Positions 1 through 8,190 of a stretch of 64,000 nucleotides of DNA are shown here, piece by piece. Both the position numbers and the translations under genes were made by a program. The notes beneath the pieces are model-generated. The model saw only the letters and a program-made list of their open reading frames with translations, had not been told where the DNA came from and did not search any database. The stretch is from Sulfurospirillum cavolei. Lineage in GTDB: Bacteria; Campylobacterota; Campylobacteria; Campylobacterales; Sulfurospirillaceae. The stretch lies in the NCBI RefSeq assembly GCF_000813325.1, contig NZ_BBQE01000004.1; one strand, 5' to 3'. Position 1 is the stretch's first letter, and each line of letters starts with the position of its first letter.

Positions 1-2
1 CC

Positions 3-419
3 GCACGCGAAAATGCGATTTTGACGCGTTCGCATCTGCCCAATCGTATGTTTAGCCGTATTAACGCTTTGTATTTAAAATACCAAGCCGCTAAAGAAGA
101 GCCTACGGTCTCGATTTATTGGCTCGAATCGACGCTTCAGGAACTCGATGCGATCTGGGGCAATTTGGAACTCTCTTTGGTAGAATCCAAAGAAGCACCG
201 CTCATCGAACTTGGAAAAGTCGTCGAACGTATGGATCTGAGTATTCGCCTGTTCGACAGTATCGAAGCGGCCGTTTGGGATACAGAAAAGCTTAATGTCA
301 TTGCCGATAAAATACGTCCCGGTCACAAAAAAATTCTTTTATCCAGTAGCCAAAAAGCCAAAGCTTTAGCTACGATCAATTCGGTATTTGGAGCTTTAAT
401 CACATCTCATGAAAGTTAA
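3..419 (+). CDS. alpha-E domain protein (DUF403), 3' part
   Basis: The reading frame is already open at the first bases of the window, so this gene is cut at its 5' side. The visible start-like TTG at position 21 lies inside a conserved stretch reading ARENAIL, which is typical of the middle of alpha-E (DUF403) proteins. About 138 residues remain, all predicted helical. Alpha-E proteins usually have about 300 residues and are encoded beside or fused to circularly permuted ATP-grasp enzymes and transglutaminase-like proteins. A full ATP-grasp/alpha-E fusion occurs in this window at 5710-8190, so this is a second copy of the module, and an ATP-grasp gene may lie just upstream. The stop codon overlaps the next gene by 11 bases (ATGAAAGTTAA), which suggests coupled translation. 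The biochemical function of alpha-E is not known with certainty. Confidence 0.85.
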   Translation, partial: ARENAILTRSHLPNRMFSRINALYLKYQAAKEEPTVSIYWLESTLQELDAIWGNLELSLVESKEAPLIELGKVVERMDLSIRLFDSIEAAVWDTEKLNVIADKIRPGHKKILLSSSQKAKALATINSVFGALITSHES

Positions 420-1182
420 TTTTTCGTATGATTTTACCCTCACGTTTCCAGAATCCGTGAGAGACCATCGCTACTGTTTGCGTATCGTTCCTTACGAAAA
501 CGCTATACAAACCTGTTCCAACCTTGACATACGCGTCAATACGAATGCGGCGTTCGAACAAGGAACCGACGGTTTTGCCAACCGTTTCGTGTACGGAACC
601 ATCGCAAAACCGCACAAGAGTTTAAGCGCGCACATCGAAGGCGAACTCGAGCTTTTACCCTACGTCTATTGCGACGAAGAGCCTCCCGCTCTTTACAACG
701 CGCCCTCGCCGCTTGTGAACTTTTGCGCGCTGATGCAGGCGTTTTTGGACGAAACGACGCTTCCGGTGAGCACTTTTCGCAAGGCTTTCATGCTCACGCA
801 AAAAATACGCGATAGCTTTACGCTGATCGAAAGTACCAAAGCGGAAGGATTGGAGAGCTTTTTACTCTACAAAGAGGGGCTTCGAAACGATTTTAGCCAT
901 CTTTTGATTGCCTTATTGCGACATATCAACATTCCCGCTCGTCTATGCCACGGTTTTATCGAAGGCGAAAATAAAACGCATACGTGGGTCGAAGCATGGA
1001 TGGACGGCGATTGGCGCGGATTCGATCCGACCAAAGGCATCGTCATTCACGACGAACCTTACGTAAAATTGGCACACGGACGTGATTTTTCCGATTGTGC
1101 GATTTACAAAGGCAGTTACATCGGAAAACGTCAACACATTTTAAAAATTACGGGACAAATCGGAAGGGAAGAACAACAATGA
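409..1182 (+). CDS. transglutaminase-like protein lacking the catalytic cysteine
   Basis: A 257-residue protein of the bacterial transglutaminase-like (papain-fold) family. The His and Asp of the usual Cys-His-Asp triad are visible at H191 (KTHTWVEAW) and D206 (GFDPT). The motif that should carry the cysteine reads GLRNDFSH (157-164), against GVCQDFAQ and GSCRDFAW in the two other family members of this window, so the nucleophile is replaced by Arg159. The fold is probably kept but peptidase or transferase activity through Cys is not possible, which points to a binding or scaffolding role. No signal peptide is visible. It starts inside the alpha-E gene and shares ATGA with the following M14 gene, so the four + strand genes form one coupled operon. 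Confidence 0.88.
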   Translation: MKVNFSYDFTLTFPESVRDHRYCLRIVPYENAIQTCSNLDIRVNTNAAFEQGTDGFANRFVYGTIAKPHKSLSAHIEGELELLPYVYCDEEPPALYNAPSPLVNFCALMQAFLDETTLPVSTFRKAFMLTQKIRDSFTLIESTKAEGLESFLLYKEGLRNDFSHLLIALLRHINIPARLCHGFIEGENKTHTWVEAWMDGDWRGFDPTKGIVIHDEPYVKLAHGRDFSDCAIYKGSYIGKRQHILKITGQIGREEQQ

Positions 1183-2132
1183 TCGAAGAAGTTTTCAGCG
1201 TTCAACTTCCCGTCAACGAGACGCTTTCGCTCAAACGCAACCGCTTTGCGCCGAGCGATATTACGAAAGCGACCAAGCGCATTTCGATCGTCACGGGCAT
1301 TCACGGCGACGAGATCGAAGGGCAATACGTCTGCTACTTGCTTGCCAAATGGCTCAACGCCAACCCTGAGGCGATTAAAGGCATCGTCGATATTTATCCC
1401 GCCATGAATCCGATGGGCATCGATAGCATTACGCGCGGTTTTCCGTTTTACGACGTCGATCTGAACCGTACGTTTCCGGGAAGCACGTCCGATTTTTTAC
1501 CCGCACAAGTCTCCAATGCCATCGTCGATACGGTCAAAGGAAGCGATTACGCCATCGATATTCACGCAAGCAATATCTTTTTACGCGAACTACCCCAAGT
1601 GCGCATCAGCCGCGCTAATGCCGACGAGTTGGTTCCTCTAGCGGAAAAACTCGGTATCGATTTTATTTGGGTGCATGATGCGGTAACGGTTTTGGAGTCG
1701 ACCTTTTCGCATGCGATGAACACGCTCGGGACGCAAACTTTGGTCGTGGAGATGGGTGTTGGGATGCGTATTACCAAAGAGTACGGACAAAACCTCACGC
1801 GCGGTCTTTTAAACTTAATGGCACATGTAGGCATTATCGATAAGCCGATTTTACCGCCGACGACGCTTGCGGTTTCGACGCTCAATTCCGAAGTCTTTTT
1901 TATCAACGCCTCCAAAGCGGGCGTTTTTATTCCTATTTTGGAGCATAACGTCAGCGTTCTGCGCGGCGAAAAACTCGGGGAAATCATCGATCCTCTTTTG
2001 GGCGTCGTCCAAGAGACCATCATCAGCCCGTGCAACGGACTTTTATTTACGATTCGCGAATACCCCGTCGTTTACGAAGGTTCTTTGATTGCTCGCATAC
2101 TAGAAGACCCCAAAGAGGAAGCAAGCAAATGA
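1179..2132 (+). CDS. succinylglutamate desuccinylase/aspartoacylase family (M14-like) metallohydrolase
   Basis: A 317-residue zinc hydrolase of the AstE/aspartoacylase branch of M14 carboxypeptidases. Zinc ligand motifs are intact: GIHGDE (40-45, H42 and E45) and DIHAS with H129. The substrate carboxylate/arginine motif DVDLNRTFPG (92-101) is also present. Such enzymes cleave an amide bond next to a free carboxylate, for example N-acyl amino acids. The start at 1179 is chosen because it gives the ATGA overlap with the preceding gene and has a purine-rich site (ggaaggg) just upstream; an in-frame ATG at 1095 would lie deep inside the neighbour. Context suggests it trims a peptide or acyl-amino acid made or bound by the alpha-E/transglutaminase partners. 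The substrate cannot be named from sequence. Confidence 0.9.
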   Translation: MIEEVFSVQLPVNETLSLKRNRFAPSDITKATKRISIVTGIHGDEIEGQYVCYLLAKWLNANPEAIKGIVDIYPAMNPMGIDSITRGFPFYDVDLNRTFPGSTSDFLPAQVSNAIVDTVKGSDYAIDIHASNIFLRELPQVRISRANADELVPLAEKLGIDFIWVHDAVTVLESTFSHAMNTLGTQTLVVEMGVGMRITKEYGQNLTRGLLNLMAHVGIIDKPILPPTTLAVSTLNSEVFFINASKAGVFIPILEHNVSVLRGEKLGEIIDPLLGVVQETIISPCNGLLFTIREYPVVYEGSLIARILEDPKEEASK

Positions 2133-3085
2133 GAGAAGAAGTTTTATTTGAAATCAGCTCTTTGAGCCGCAATCCGCTTAAAGTCAAAGGGTACCGCTTT
2201 GGACGAGAAGGGACGACGCCTAGTTGCGTGATCGTAGGACCGATGACGGGAAACGCGATCGATCAATTGTGGATCGCCTCTCAAGTCGTACGCTTTTTAC
2301 GCCAACAAGAACTCGCAAACGCCGCCTTTATTAAAGGCGAAATTCTCGTCGTTCCTACGGTCAATCCCTATTCCTTCAATATGGGCAAAAGCTTCTGGCC
2401 GCTTGATAACACCGACATCGACGTGATGTTTCCGGGCTACGACAAAGGCGAGACGACCCAACGCATCGCCGCACGGCTGTTTGAAAAAACCAACAACTAC
2501 GACTACGCGATTTTACTCGAAGCTAGAAAAGATCACGTCGAGTGTATCCCTTACGTCAAAGTGTTGCAAACGGGTCGCGAAAACATCGATCATGCCCGAG
2601 CGTTCGGGCTGGATTTTATTCATCTCAAAGAGCCGAGTCCTAGCGATACGGTTTCGCTGAACTACAACTGGCAAATCTGGAACGCGCAATCGTTTTCGCT
2701 CGTCTCGGGTAAAAAAGGCGTTTTACAAAAAAACGAAGCCAATAAAGTGATCGATGCGATCATTCGGTTTCTTTCGCAAAAAGGGCTGATCGATTATGCG
2801 ACGTTTGCGGCATCTAGCGGCAATATCATCACGCAAAACGACATTGAAGCGATTAAAAGCACCGCCGCGGGACTCTTCGACGCACTGGTCCCTATCGGCG
2901 AATGTGTCGTTCACGGTCAACCTTTGGGACGTATTTTCAATGCGCTGGAAGGAACGTTGATGCAGACGATTATCTCTCCGTGCGACGGCATCGTTTCGTG
3001 TCGCTACGACTATTCGATGATTTTTCAAAATGCGATCGCGTACCGTATTATCAAAGCGGAAGCGGCACTAAATCCTTACATGTAA
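2129..3085 (+). CDS. degenerate M14/aspartoacylase-like paralogue
   Basis: A 318-residue protein that aligns along its length with the preceding M14 enzyme but has lost the zinc site. The position of GIHGDE reads GPMTGNAID (37-45), so His and Glu are missing. The DIHAS position reads ILLEARKD, so the third ligand is missing too. The substrate motif region (NPYSFNMGKSF, DIDVMFPG) is only partly kept. The C-terminal segment (EGTLMQTIISPCDGIV) resembles that of its partner, which suggests a shared fold and perhaps a heterodimer of active and inactive subunits. It starts with an ATGA overlap at 2129. The last codons read through a TTACATGTAA palindrome, where TAA is the stop. A conserved non-enzymatic role is more likely than decay because the frame is intact over its full length. 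Confidence 0.85.
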   Translation: MREEVLFEISSLSRNPLKVKGYRFGREGTTPSCVIVGPMTGNAIDQLWIASQVVRFLRQQELANAAFIKGEILVVPTVNPYSFNMGKSFWPLDNTDIDVMFPGYDKGETTQRIAARLFEKTNNYDYAILLEARKDHVECIPYVKVLQTGRENIDHARAFGLDFIHLKEPSPSDTVSLNYNWQIWNAQSFSLVSGKKGVLQKNEANKVIDAIIRFLSQKGLIDYATFAASSGNIITQNDIEAIKSTAAGLFDALVPIGECVVHGQPLGRIFNALEGTLMQTIISPCDGIVSCRYDYSMIFQNAIAYRIIKAEAALNPYM

Positions 3086-3093
3086 GAAAGTAG

Positions 3094-3117
3094 AGGAGCA
3101 AAGAAGTCTTTGCTCCT
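3094..3117. terminator. bidirectional rho-independent-type stem-loop
   Basis: A perfect 10-bp stem (AGGAGCAAAG / CTTTGCTCCT) with a 4-base loop lies between the convergent M14-like gene and the chemoreceptor gene. Its position and symmetry suit termination from both sides. T-runs after the stem are weak on the + strand. Confidence 0.7.
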
Positions 3118-3126
3118 AAACGCAGA

Positions 3127-4737
3127 TTACGAGCGGAATTGATTGAGTTTGGTATTGAGGTTTTCGGCTAAACGGGATAGATGATCCGCCGCGGCGGCGA
3201 TCTCCTCGACACTTCGAGCGTTTTGGCTGGTCAGCGTATTGATGTTGGAAACCATAGAGACGATTTTATCGGTGTCGTTGGAAATCTTATGCGAATTGGA
3301 CGCACTCGTCGTTACGGACGTCACGCTCTTTTCCATCACGTCTACCGTTCCCAAAATCGTCGATTCGACGCCGCTGGAAACGTCTGTAAGCCTTTGAATG
3401 TTTCGAGCATTTTTATTCATCTGATCGGACGAATCCACGATCGACTGAACGATGACGTTGATGGTCGCGTTAATCTCGGTCAAAGAGGCTTGCGTACGTT
3501 CGGCAAGTTTTCGCACCTCATCCGCAACGACGGCAAATCCGCGTCCGTGTTCTCCGGCACGTGCCGCTTCGATGGCGGCATTGAGCGCCAATAAATTCGT
3601 TTGATCCGCAATATCGGAGATGACGGTCAAAATTTGTTTGACCTGCTCGGCATCGTGACTCATCTGCTCCAATTTGTGCGCCAATGCGCTCTCGGCTTGG
3701 CTGGCGTTATCGACTTCGTTTCGCAACGAAATGACCTCTTCTTTGGCATTGTTGAGCTTTTGACCCGCAGAGGCGATCTCCGTTTTCATCGTTTCGGAGA
3801 GTTGTGCCGTCTCTTGAACGAAACGTTTGATCGTATCGATCTCGTGAATCGCGTTTTCGACGATCAAAGAGCTTTGCTCGGCATTGCGCCCGATTTGCAT
3901 ACTGGTCGTGCTGAGTTCATGCGAAACCGATGCGTTTTCGTTAGACGAATTTTTGGCGTCTTCGATCGTGTTTTCTAGCGTATCGACCAAGTCGTTGAAA
4001 CTCTTGACGATCTCGTTGATTTCGTTTTTCTTGTCGTAGCTAATGCGAAATTTGAGCTCTTTGGTGCGAACGAAATTTGTAATACTGTCTCGAATCAAAT
4101 GCACGCCTTGCAAAATATTTTTGCGAATCGCAAAGCTTAAAACCAAAACCGAAAGCCCAACGGCAAGTGCGACCAAAATCATCATCAACGTTGCGCTCTC
4201 TTTCGTATCGACGGCAATCTTCGCATCGTTTTGCGATAAGGTTTTATTGTACGCCATATGCTCTTCCAAAAGGGTATTGAGTGCCGTGCTTTGTGTACGC
4301 AAGTTATACAACAATGCTTTAGCTTCTTCGTTTCTATCGGCTGACGACAAGGTAAAGAGTTGCTCGGAAATAGCGATAAAAGGAGTAATTAGCTCTTTTT
4401 CCTTAAGGTACATCTCTTTATCTTTCTCGTCGGAAAGTAAACTTTCGTATTTTTTATAGCTGGCGTCGAATTTTGCCTGATACTCGTGAAAACGTTTTTC
4501 AATCCTTTGAAAATCTTCCGTAGTGTGAGCCGTAATATGTTCCCACAGTCTCACGCGCATCTGATTAAATTCGTTTTGCATGTCCGCCATAATTAAAACG
4601 CTCGGAAGCGAATTGACGTTACAGGTATTGGTTTTTTCAAACACTTGCTCCATCTTGGTTAGCCCGATACCGAAAATAGCGATAAGCCCGAAAATAGCGA
4701 TGGATAGCATCATCATCAATTGTCGTGAAATACTCAT
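3127..4737 (-). CDS. methyl-accepting chemotaxis protein with 4HB-type sensor
   Basis: A 536-residue chemoreceptor. One membrane segment lies at about 7-28 and a second at about 180-203; the roughly 150-residue helical, Lys/Glu-rich segment between them fits a periplasmic four-helix-bundle (4HB_MCP) ligand domain. A HAMP linker follows, then a long coiled coil whose conserved hairpin tip (DQTNLLALNAAIEAARAGE) sits near residues 385-405 and would bind CheA and CheW. No C-terminal CheR-binding pentapeptide is seen. The start at 4737 is preferred because AAAGGAG sits 7 bases upstream; the earlier ATG at 4770 has no such site. It lies between two convergent halves of the peptide-metabolism cluster, but there is no direct evidence that it senses their product. 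Confidence 0.93.
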   Translation of the reverse strand: MSISRQLMMMLSIAIFGLIAIFGIGLTKMEQVFEKTNTCNVNSLPSVLIMADMQNEFNQMRVRLWEHITAHTTEDFQRIEKRFHEYQAKFDASYKKYESLLSDEKDKEMYLKEKELITPFIAISEQLFTLSSADRNEEAKALLYNLRTQSTALNTLLEEHMAYNKTLSQNDAKIAVDTKESATLMMILVALAVGLSVLVLSFAIRKNILQGVHLIRDSITNFVRTKELKFRISYDKKNEINEIVKSFNDLVDTLENTIEDAKNSSNENASVSHELSTTSMQIGRNAEQSSLIVENAIHEIDTIKRFVQETAQLSETMKTEIASAGQKLNNAKEEVISLRNEVDNASQAESALAHKLEQMSHDAEQVKQILTVISDIADQTNLLALNAAIEAARAGEHGRGFAVVADEVRKLAERTQASLTEINATINVIVQSIVDSSDQMNKNARNIQRLTDVSSGVESTILGTVDVMEKSVTSVTTSASNSHKISNDTDKIVSMVSNINTLTSQNARSVEEIAAAADHLSRLAENLNTKLNQFRS

Positions 4738-4815
4738 AGTTGACTCCTTTATGATCTTAAGTGAAATCATAACTTAGTGAGTGTGACAAATGCGTTGTAT
4801 GCTAAAAAAGGAGTT

Positions 4816-5706
4816 TTAAACGTTTCGTCGTACGTCTACTTCGATGGAAAGTTTGCTTTGACCGCTACTAAGCACCACGCCTCGAAGCGGTGCGACGTCA
4901 TCATAGTCTCTGCCGCTTCCCAAGACGATGTGTTGCGTGCTTGCGAGAAGATTATTCGTCGGATCGAATGCCGCCCAACCGTATTGCGGGATGTAGACGC
5001 CGACCCACGCATGCGACGCGTCGCTCCCGAAGAGTTTTTCGCCTCCAAGCGGAGGCACGGTTTCGATATAGCCGCTGACGTAGCGAGCACTTAGTCCCAA
5101 CGAACGAAGTGCCGCAATCGCAAATTGCGCGAAGTCTTGACACACGCCTTTTTTGGCTTCGAAAATCTCCTCGATCGGCGTCGTAATATCGCTAAATCCG
5201 GCGACAAAATCAAAATCGTCGTAGATACGCCCCATAAACTCCTTGATCGCTTCGGCGATAGGACGATGCGGCTCGAACGAGCGTCGCGCATAAGCGCGAA
5301 TAGCGTCCGAAGCCTTGGGAATACGTTTGGAGTCGAATAAAAAGAGCTTTGCCTCAATCGCATCGGGATCAAACCGCGTTAATGCGCTTGCAACCTCTTC
5401 ACATGTCAGCGTTAACGCCTCAAAACGCTCGACGCGCCTTAAAACCTCTTGTTCGTCTATGCGGACATGGGAACGACCGACGACGCTCAACGATCGATGC
5501 GCCTCGCGAATCAACAAATGCGACGTTGCGTTCCCGAACATATCGGTAAAATCGCTGGTTTCGTACGCCAAAGGCGTCACTTCCATCTGAAAATCAACGA
5601 CATGTTGCGTGGCACTCTCTTTGGGACGCAACCGTGCGATATTGTGGCTAAACGTCACAAGCCCTTGATAATGAAACGCCGTTTGATGGTAAATTTCGTA
5701 CGTCAT
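4816..5706 (-). CDS. transglutaminase-like protein with N-terminal beta domain
   Basis: A 296-residue cytoplasmic transglutaminase/protease-like protein. Residues about 1-90 match the bacterial transglutaminase N-terminal region (typical YEIYHQTAFHY and HNIARLRP segments), followed by the papain-like core with Cys189 (GVCQDFAQ), His232 (SHAWVGVY) and Asp248 (FDPTNN). All three catalytic residues are present, in contrast to the paralogue at 409-1182. Family members are expected to hydrolyse or transfer amide bonds. It is the third gene of the - strand group and lies 3 bases after the ATP-grasp/alpha-E gene, so the three are probably co-transcribed. The actual substrate is unknown; co-occurrence with ATP-grasp and DUF2126 points to a small peptide or peptide tag. 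Confidence 0.92.
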   Translation of the reverse strand: MTYEIYHQTAFHYQGLVTFSHNIARLRPKESATQHVVDFQMEVTPLAYETSDFTDMFGNATSHLLIREAHRSLSVVGRSHVRIDEQEVLRRVERFEALTLTCEEVASALTRFDPDAIEAKLFLFDSKRIPKASDAIRAYARRSFEPHRPIAEAIKEFMGRIYDDFDFVAGFSDITTPIEEIFEAKKGVCQDFAQFAIAALRSLGLSARYVSGYIETVPPLGGEKLFGSDASHAWVGVYIPQYGWAAFDPTNNLLASTQHIVLGSGRDYDDVAPLRGVVLSSGQSKLSIEVDVRRNV

Positions 5707-5709
5707 AGG

Positions 5710-8190
5710 CTACTCGTCATAATGAGAAAAATAAGTTTTGGAAAGCTCCACCGAACAGAGCGAAAAATGTTCCGAAAGCTGTGCCAAAAGCCGATCGAGT
5801 GCCGTGTAAAAGCTTTCATTCTCGTCTAAGAGCATCAACGACGCAAGGTTACTGAGCGTGAGAGTGCTGTACGCCTGAAAGATCGGCTCTTCGTACGCGC
5901 TCAAATACGTCTTGCGTTTGGGCAGAGCCTTTAAGTCCTCCAACAAAGCTTGCGTCACGTAAGCGACGGATTTGGGAAAATGCGGATTTAAGATCAAAAA
6001 CTCCACCACGTTTTCAAGTTGCAAGGAGCTTTTGTACTGCGTACGGTACGCGTTAAAGCTCTCGCTTGAGCTCAAAAATGCCTCTAAAATATCGTAGGTC
6101 ACGGCTTTATCGTATTTAAAACAAAGCAATGAACGTGCTTTAAAAAGCGTTAAAAGCGCGCTTTCGAGTTTAAATCCGATGTCGTAGACGATCAAACCTT
6201 GCTCTTTGTACATGCTCTCTTCCACCAGTTCTTTGTACGCCACAAGGTACAACAACACTTTATCGAGTTCGCTTAACAGACTGCGAACGGGCGTATTGGG
6301 TTTTTTCGTAAATTGCTTCCACTCTTTTTGCATCTGTTCAAACAGTTTCCACGCCTCGATCGCCAACAGGCTTTTGACGGAAAGATTTGCGTTTCCGAGT
6401 CGCTCAAGGGTAAATGCCAAAGAGCCTTGCTTATGGACGTCTTTCATCAACGAAGCGATTTCCAGTAAGGGATTTTGCGCCGTCTCTTCGTCTAAAAATC
6501 CCGGATACGTCATCGTCACATGGGTTAACGCTTTTTGCAAGGTGCGTTTGGACTCTTGCGAAACGCTGCCTTCGTAGTGGTGAAAATCGGTCATTTTTTT
6601 GACCGTATAGCGCATCAGTCGCAACGTATGAATCGCACGCGAAAGATAACGCCCGAGCCAAAAGAGGTTCTCGGCTTTGAGCGTGGGCAAGGTGTTGAGC
6701 GAAGCGTCGATAAAGGGCAAAGCCGCATAATTTGGAAGATTTTCATTCTTTTTATCCTCTCCCAAAATCCACAAATCTTTGCTCGTTCCTCCCTTTTGCG
6801 ACGAAACGAGCAATGCGTCTTTGGAAGCGGAAACGCGCACCAATCCGCCGTTCATCACGGTGTAATTTTCATTCTTTTTCAAGGCATAAGCGCGTATAAC
6901 CGCATTGCGCGGTTCGATTTTGCCGTTGCCGTAAAAAGGCGTCGTCGAAAAGTCGATCGCCTCTTGTGCGACGTACTGATGCGGATTGTCCAAAACGCTT
7001 TTTTGCAGTTTCTCTTTCATCGCTTCGGAAAGGTTTTTGACCAAATAGGTCTGAATCGATTCGGTTTTGTCGATTTTTTTAAGAATGAAATTCTCGAAAT
7101 TCTTCATCACGAACGTTAACTCTTTTTCTTGCCCGCACCACCACGTCGCGATTTGCGGCAAAATCAGCTCTTCGTTCAGAAAAAAACGGCAAATGCGCTC
7201 CATAAAAGGATTCAGTCCGATATTTTCCACAATCGCACTGCCGATGGGATTGATCATCGCAAGATTGCCTTGGCGTACGCAATCCACCAAACCCGCAACG
7301 CCGAGCTTTGAATCTTCCAAAAGCTCCAGCGGATCGCAAAAGCGATCGTCCAGACGTTTGACCAAGGTTTGAATCGGTTTGAGTCCACTTAAACTTTTCA
7401 GCCATACGCTACCGTTTTTACACAACAGATCATCGCCTTGGACGAGGTTAATTTCTAAAAACGAACTCAGATACGCATGTTCAAAATAGGTTTCGTTGTG
7501 CGGTCCGGGCGTTAAAAGCGCGGCTTTAGAAGTGTCGCCTTTGGTCAGTTTTTTGAGCAGTTTTTTATACTCTTCGATAAAAGGAAAAAGCTTTTTGACC
7601 TCATGGTCCGCGTAAAAATCTTTCGCCGCGATGTTCATCGTCAAACGGTTTTCGATGGCATACCCTAAACCCGAAGGTGCTTGCGTGCGATCGTTAATGA
7701 CCCACATCTTTCCGTCCGGTCCTCTAGCTAGGTCTAATGCGTAAAAATAGAGCTGAAAATCTTCGCGTAAACCCATACCGTCTGCGGCACTCAAAAAGCC
7801 TTTATGCGTAAAAATAACTTCGGCGGGAATGATGTTTTCTTTTAAGAGCAACCGTTCGCCGTAGAGGTCTTTTAAAATAAAATTGAGCAGTTTGGCACGT
7901 TGCTTGATCCCTTGTTTGACGCTTTTCCACTCTTCTTTCGTGATCATAAAAGGAATCGGATCTAAACTCCACGGACGGTTACCTTCGCCCTCCGGATCGT
8001 TATAAACGTTGTACGTAACGCCGTTATCTTCCAGATGCCATGCGATCTCGGCTTGTTTACCCTCCAACTCTTCAACGCTTAAACGCTCTAAATGTGCCGC
8101 TAAGTTCTTCCAATGCGCCCGTACGTTACGGTTTTTATCGACCATTTCGTCGCAAAAAGAGTCAGAAGCGTAGGTATCGAAGAATTGCAT
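5710..8190 (-). CDS. circularly permuted ATP-grasp ligase fused to alpha-E domain
   Basis: An 826-residue fusion. Residues about 1-490 are a circularly permuted type 2 ATP-grasp enzyme (DUF404/DUF407 family). Typical landmarks are the N-terminal RPWSLDPIPFMI stretch, the NDRTQAPSGLGYAIENR segment, GDDLLCKNGSVW, and GLVDCVRQGNLAMINPIGSA near the nucleotide/metal region. Residues about 510-820 are an alpha-E domain beginning TLKAENLFWLGRYLSRA. ATP-grasp ligases activate a carboxylate as acyl phosphate and join it to an amine; here the substrates are not known. In many bacteria these two domains are separate neighbouring genes, so the fusion supports a physical complex. The start codon shares one base with the stop of the upstream gene (TAATG). 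Confidence 0.92.
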   Translation of the reverse strand: MQFFDTYASDSFCDEMVDKNRNVRAHWKNLAAHLERLSVEELEGKQAEIAWHLEDNGVTYNVYNDPEGEGNRPWSLDPIPFMITKEEWKSVKQGIKQRAKLLNFILKDLYGERLLLKENIIPAEVIFTHKGFLSAADGMGLREDFQLYFYALDLARGPDGKMWVINDRTQAPSGLGYAIENRLTMNIAAKDFYADHEVKKLFPFIEEYKKLLKKLTKGDTSKAALLTPGPHNETYFEHAYLSSFLEINLVQGDDLLCKNGSVWLKSLSGLKPIQTLVKRLDDRFCDPLELLEDSKLGVAGLVDCVRQGNLAMINPIGSAIVENIGLNPFMERICRFFLNEELILPQIATWWCGQEKELTFVMKNFENFILKKIDKTESIQTYLVKNLSEAMKEKLQKSVLDNPHQYVAQEAIDFSTTPFYGNGKIEPRNAVIRAYALKKNENYTVMNGGLVRVSASKDALLVSSQKGGTSKDLWILGEDKKNENLPNYAALPFIDASLNTLPTLKAENLFWLGRYLSRAIHTLRLMRYTVKKMTDFHHYEGSVSQESKRTLQKALTHVTMTYPGFLDEETAQNPLLEIASLMKDVHKQGSLAFTLERLGNANLSVKSLLAIEAWKLFEQMQKEWKQFTKKPNTPVRSLLSELDKVLLYLVAYKELVEESMYKEQGLIVYDIGFKLESALLTLFKARSLLCFKYDKAVTYDILEAFLSSSESFNAYRTQYKSSLQLENVVEFLILNPHFPKSVAYVTQALLEDLKALPKRKTYLSAYEEPIFQAYSTLTLSNLASLMLLDENESFYTALDRLLAQLSEHFSLCSVELSKTYFSHYDE

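Noticed and set aside
43..419. Treating the first frame as a complete small gene starting at TTG 21.
   Set aside because: The frame is open to the first bases of the window and the TTG lies within a conserved alpha-E segment, so the gene is truncated by the window edge.
6535..7119. 194-codon + strand frame within the ATP-grasp/alpha-E gene.
   Set aside because: It is antisense to a clear conserved protein and has no supporting start signal or family match.
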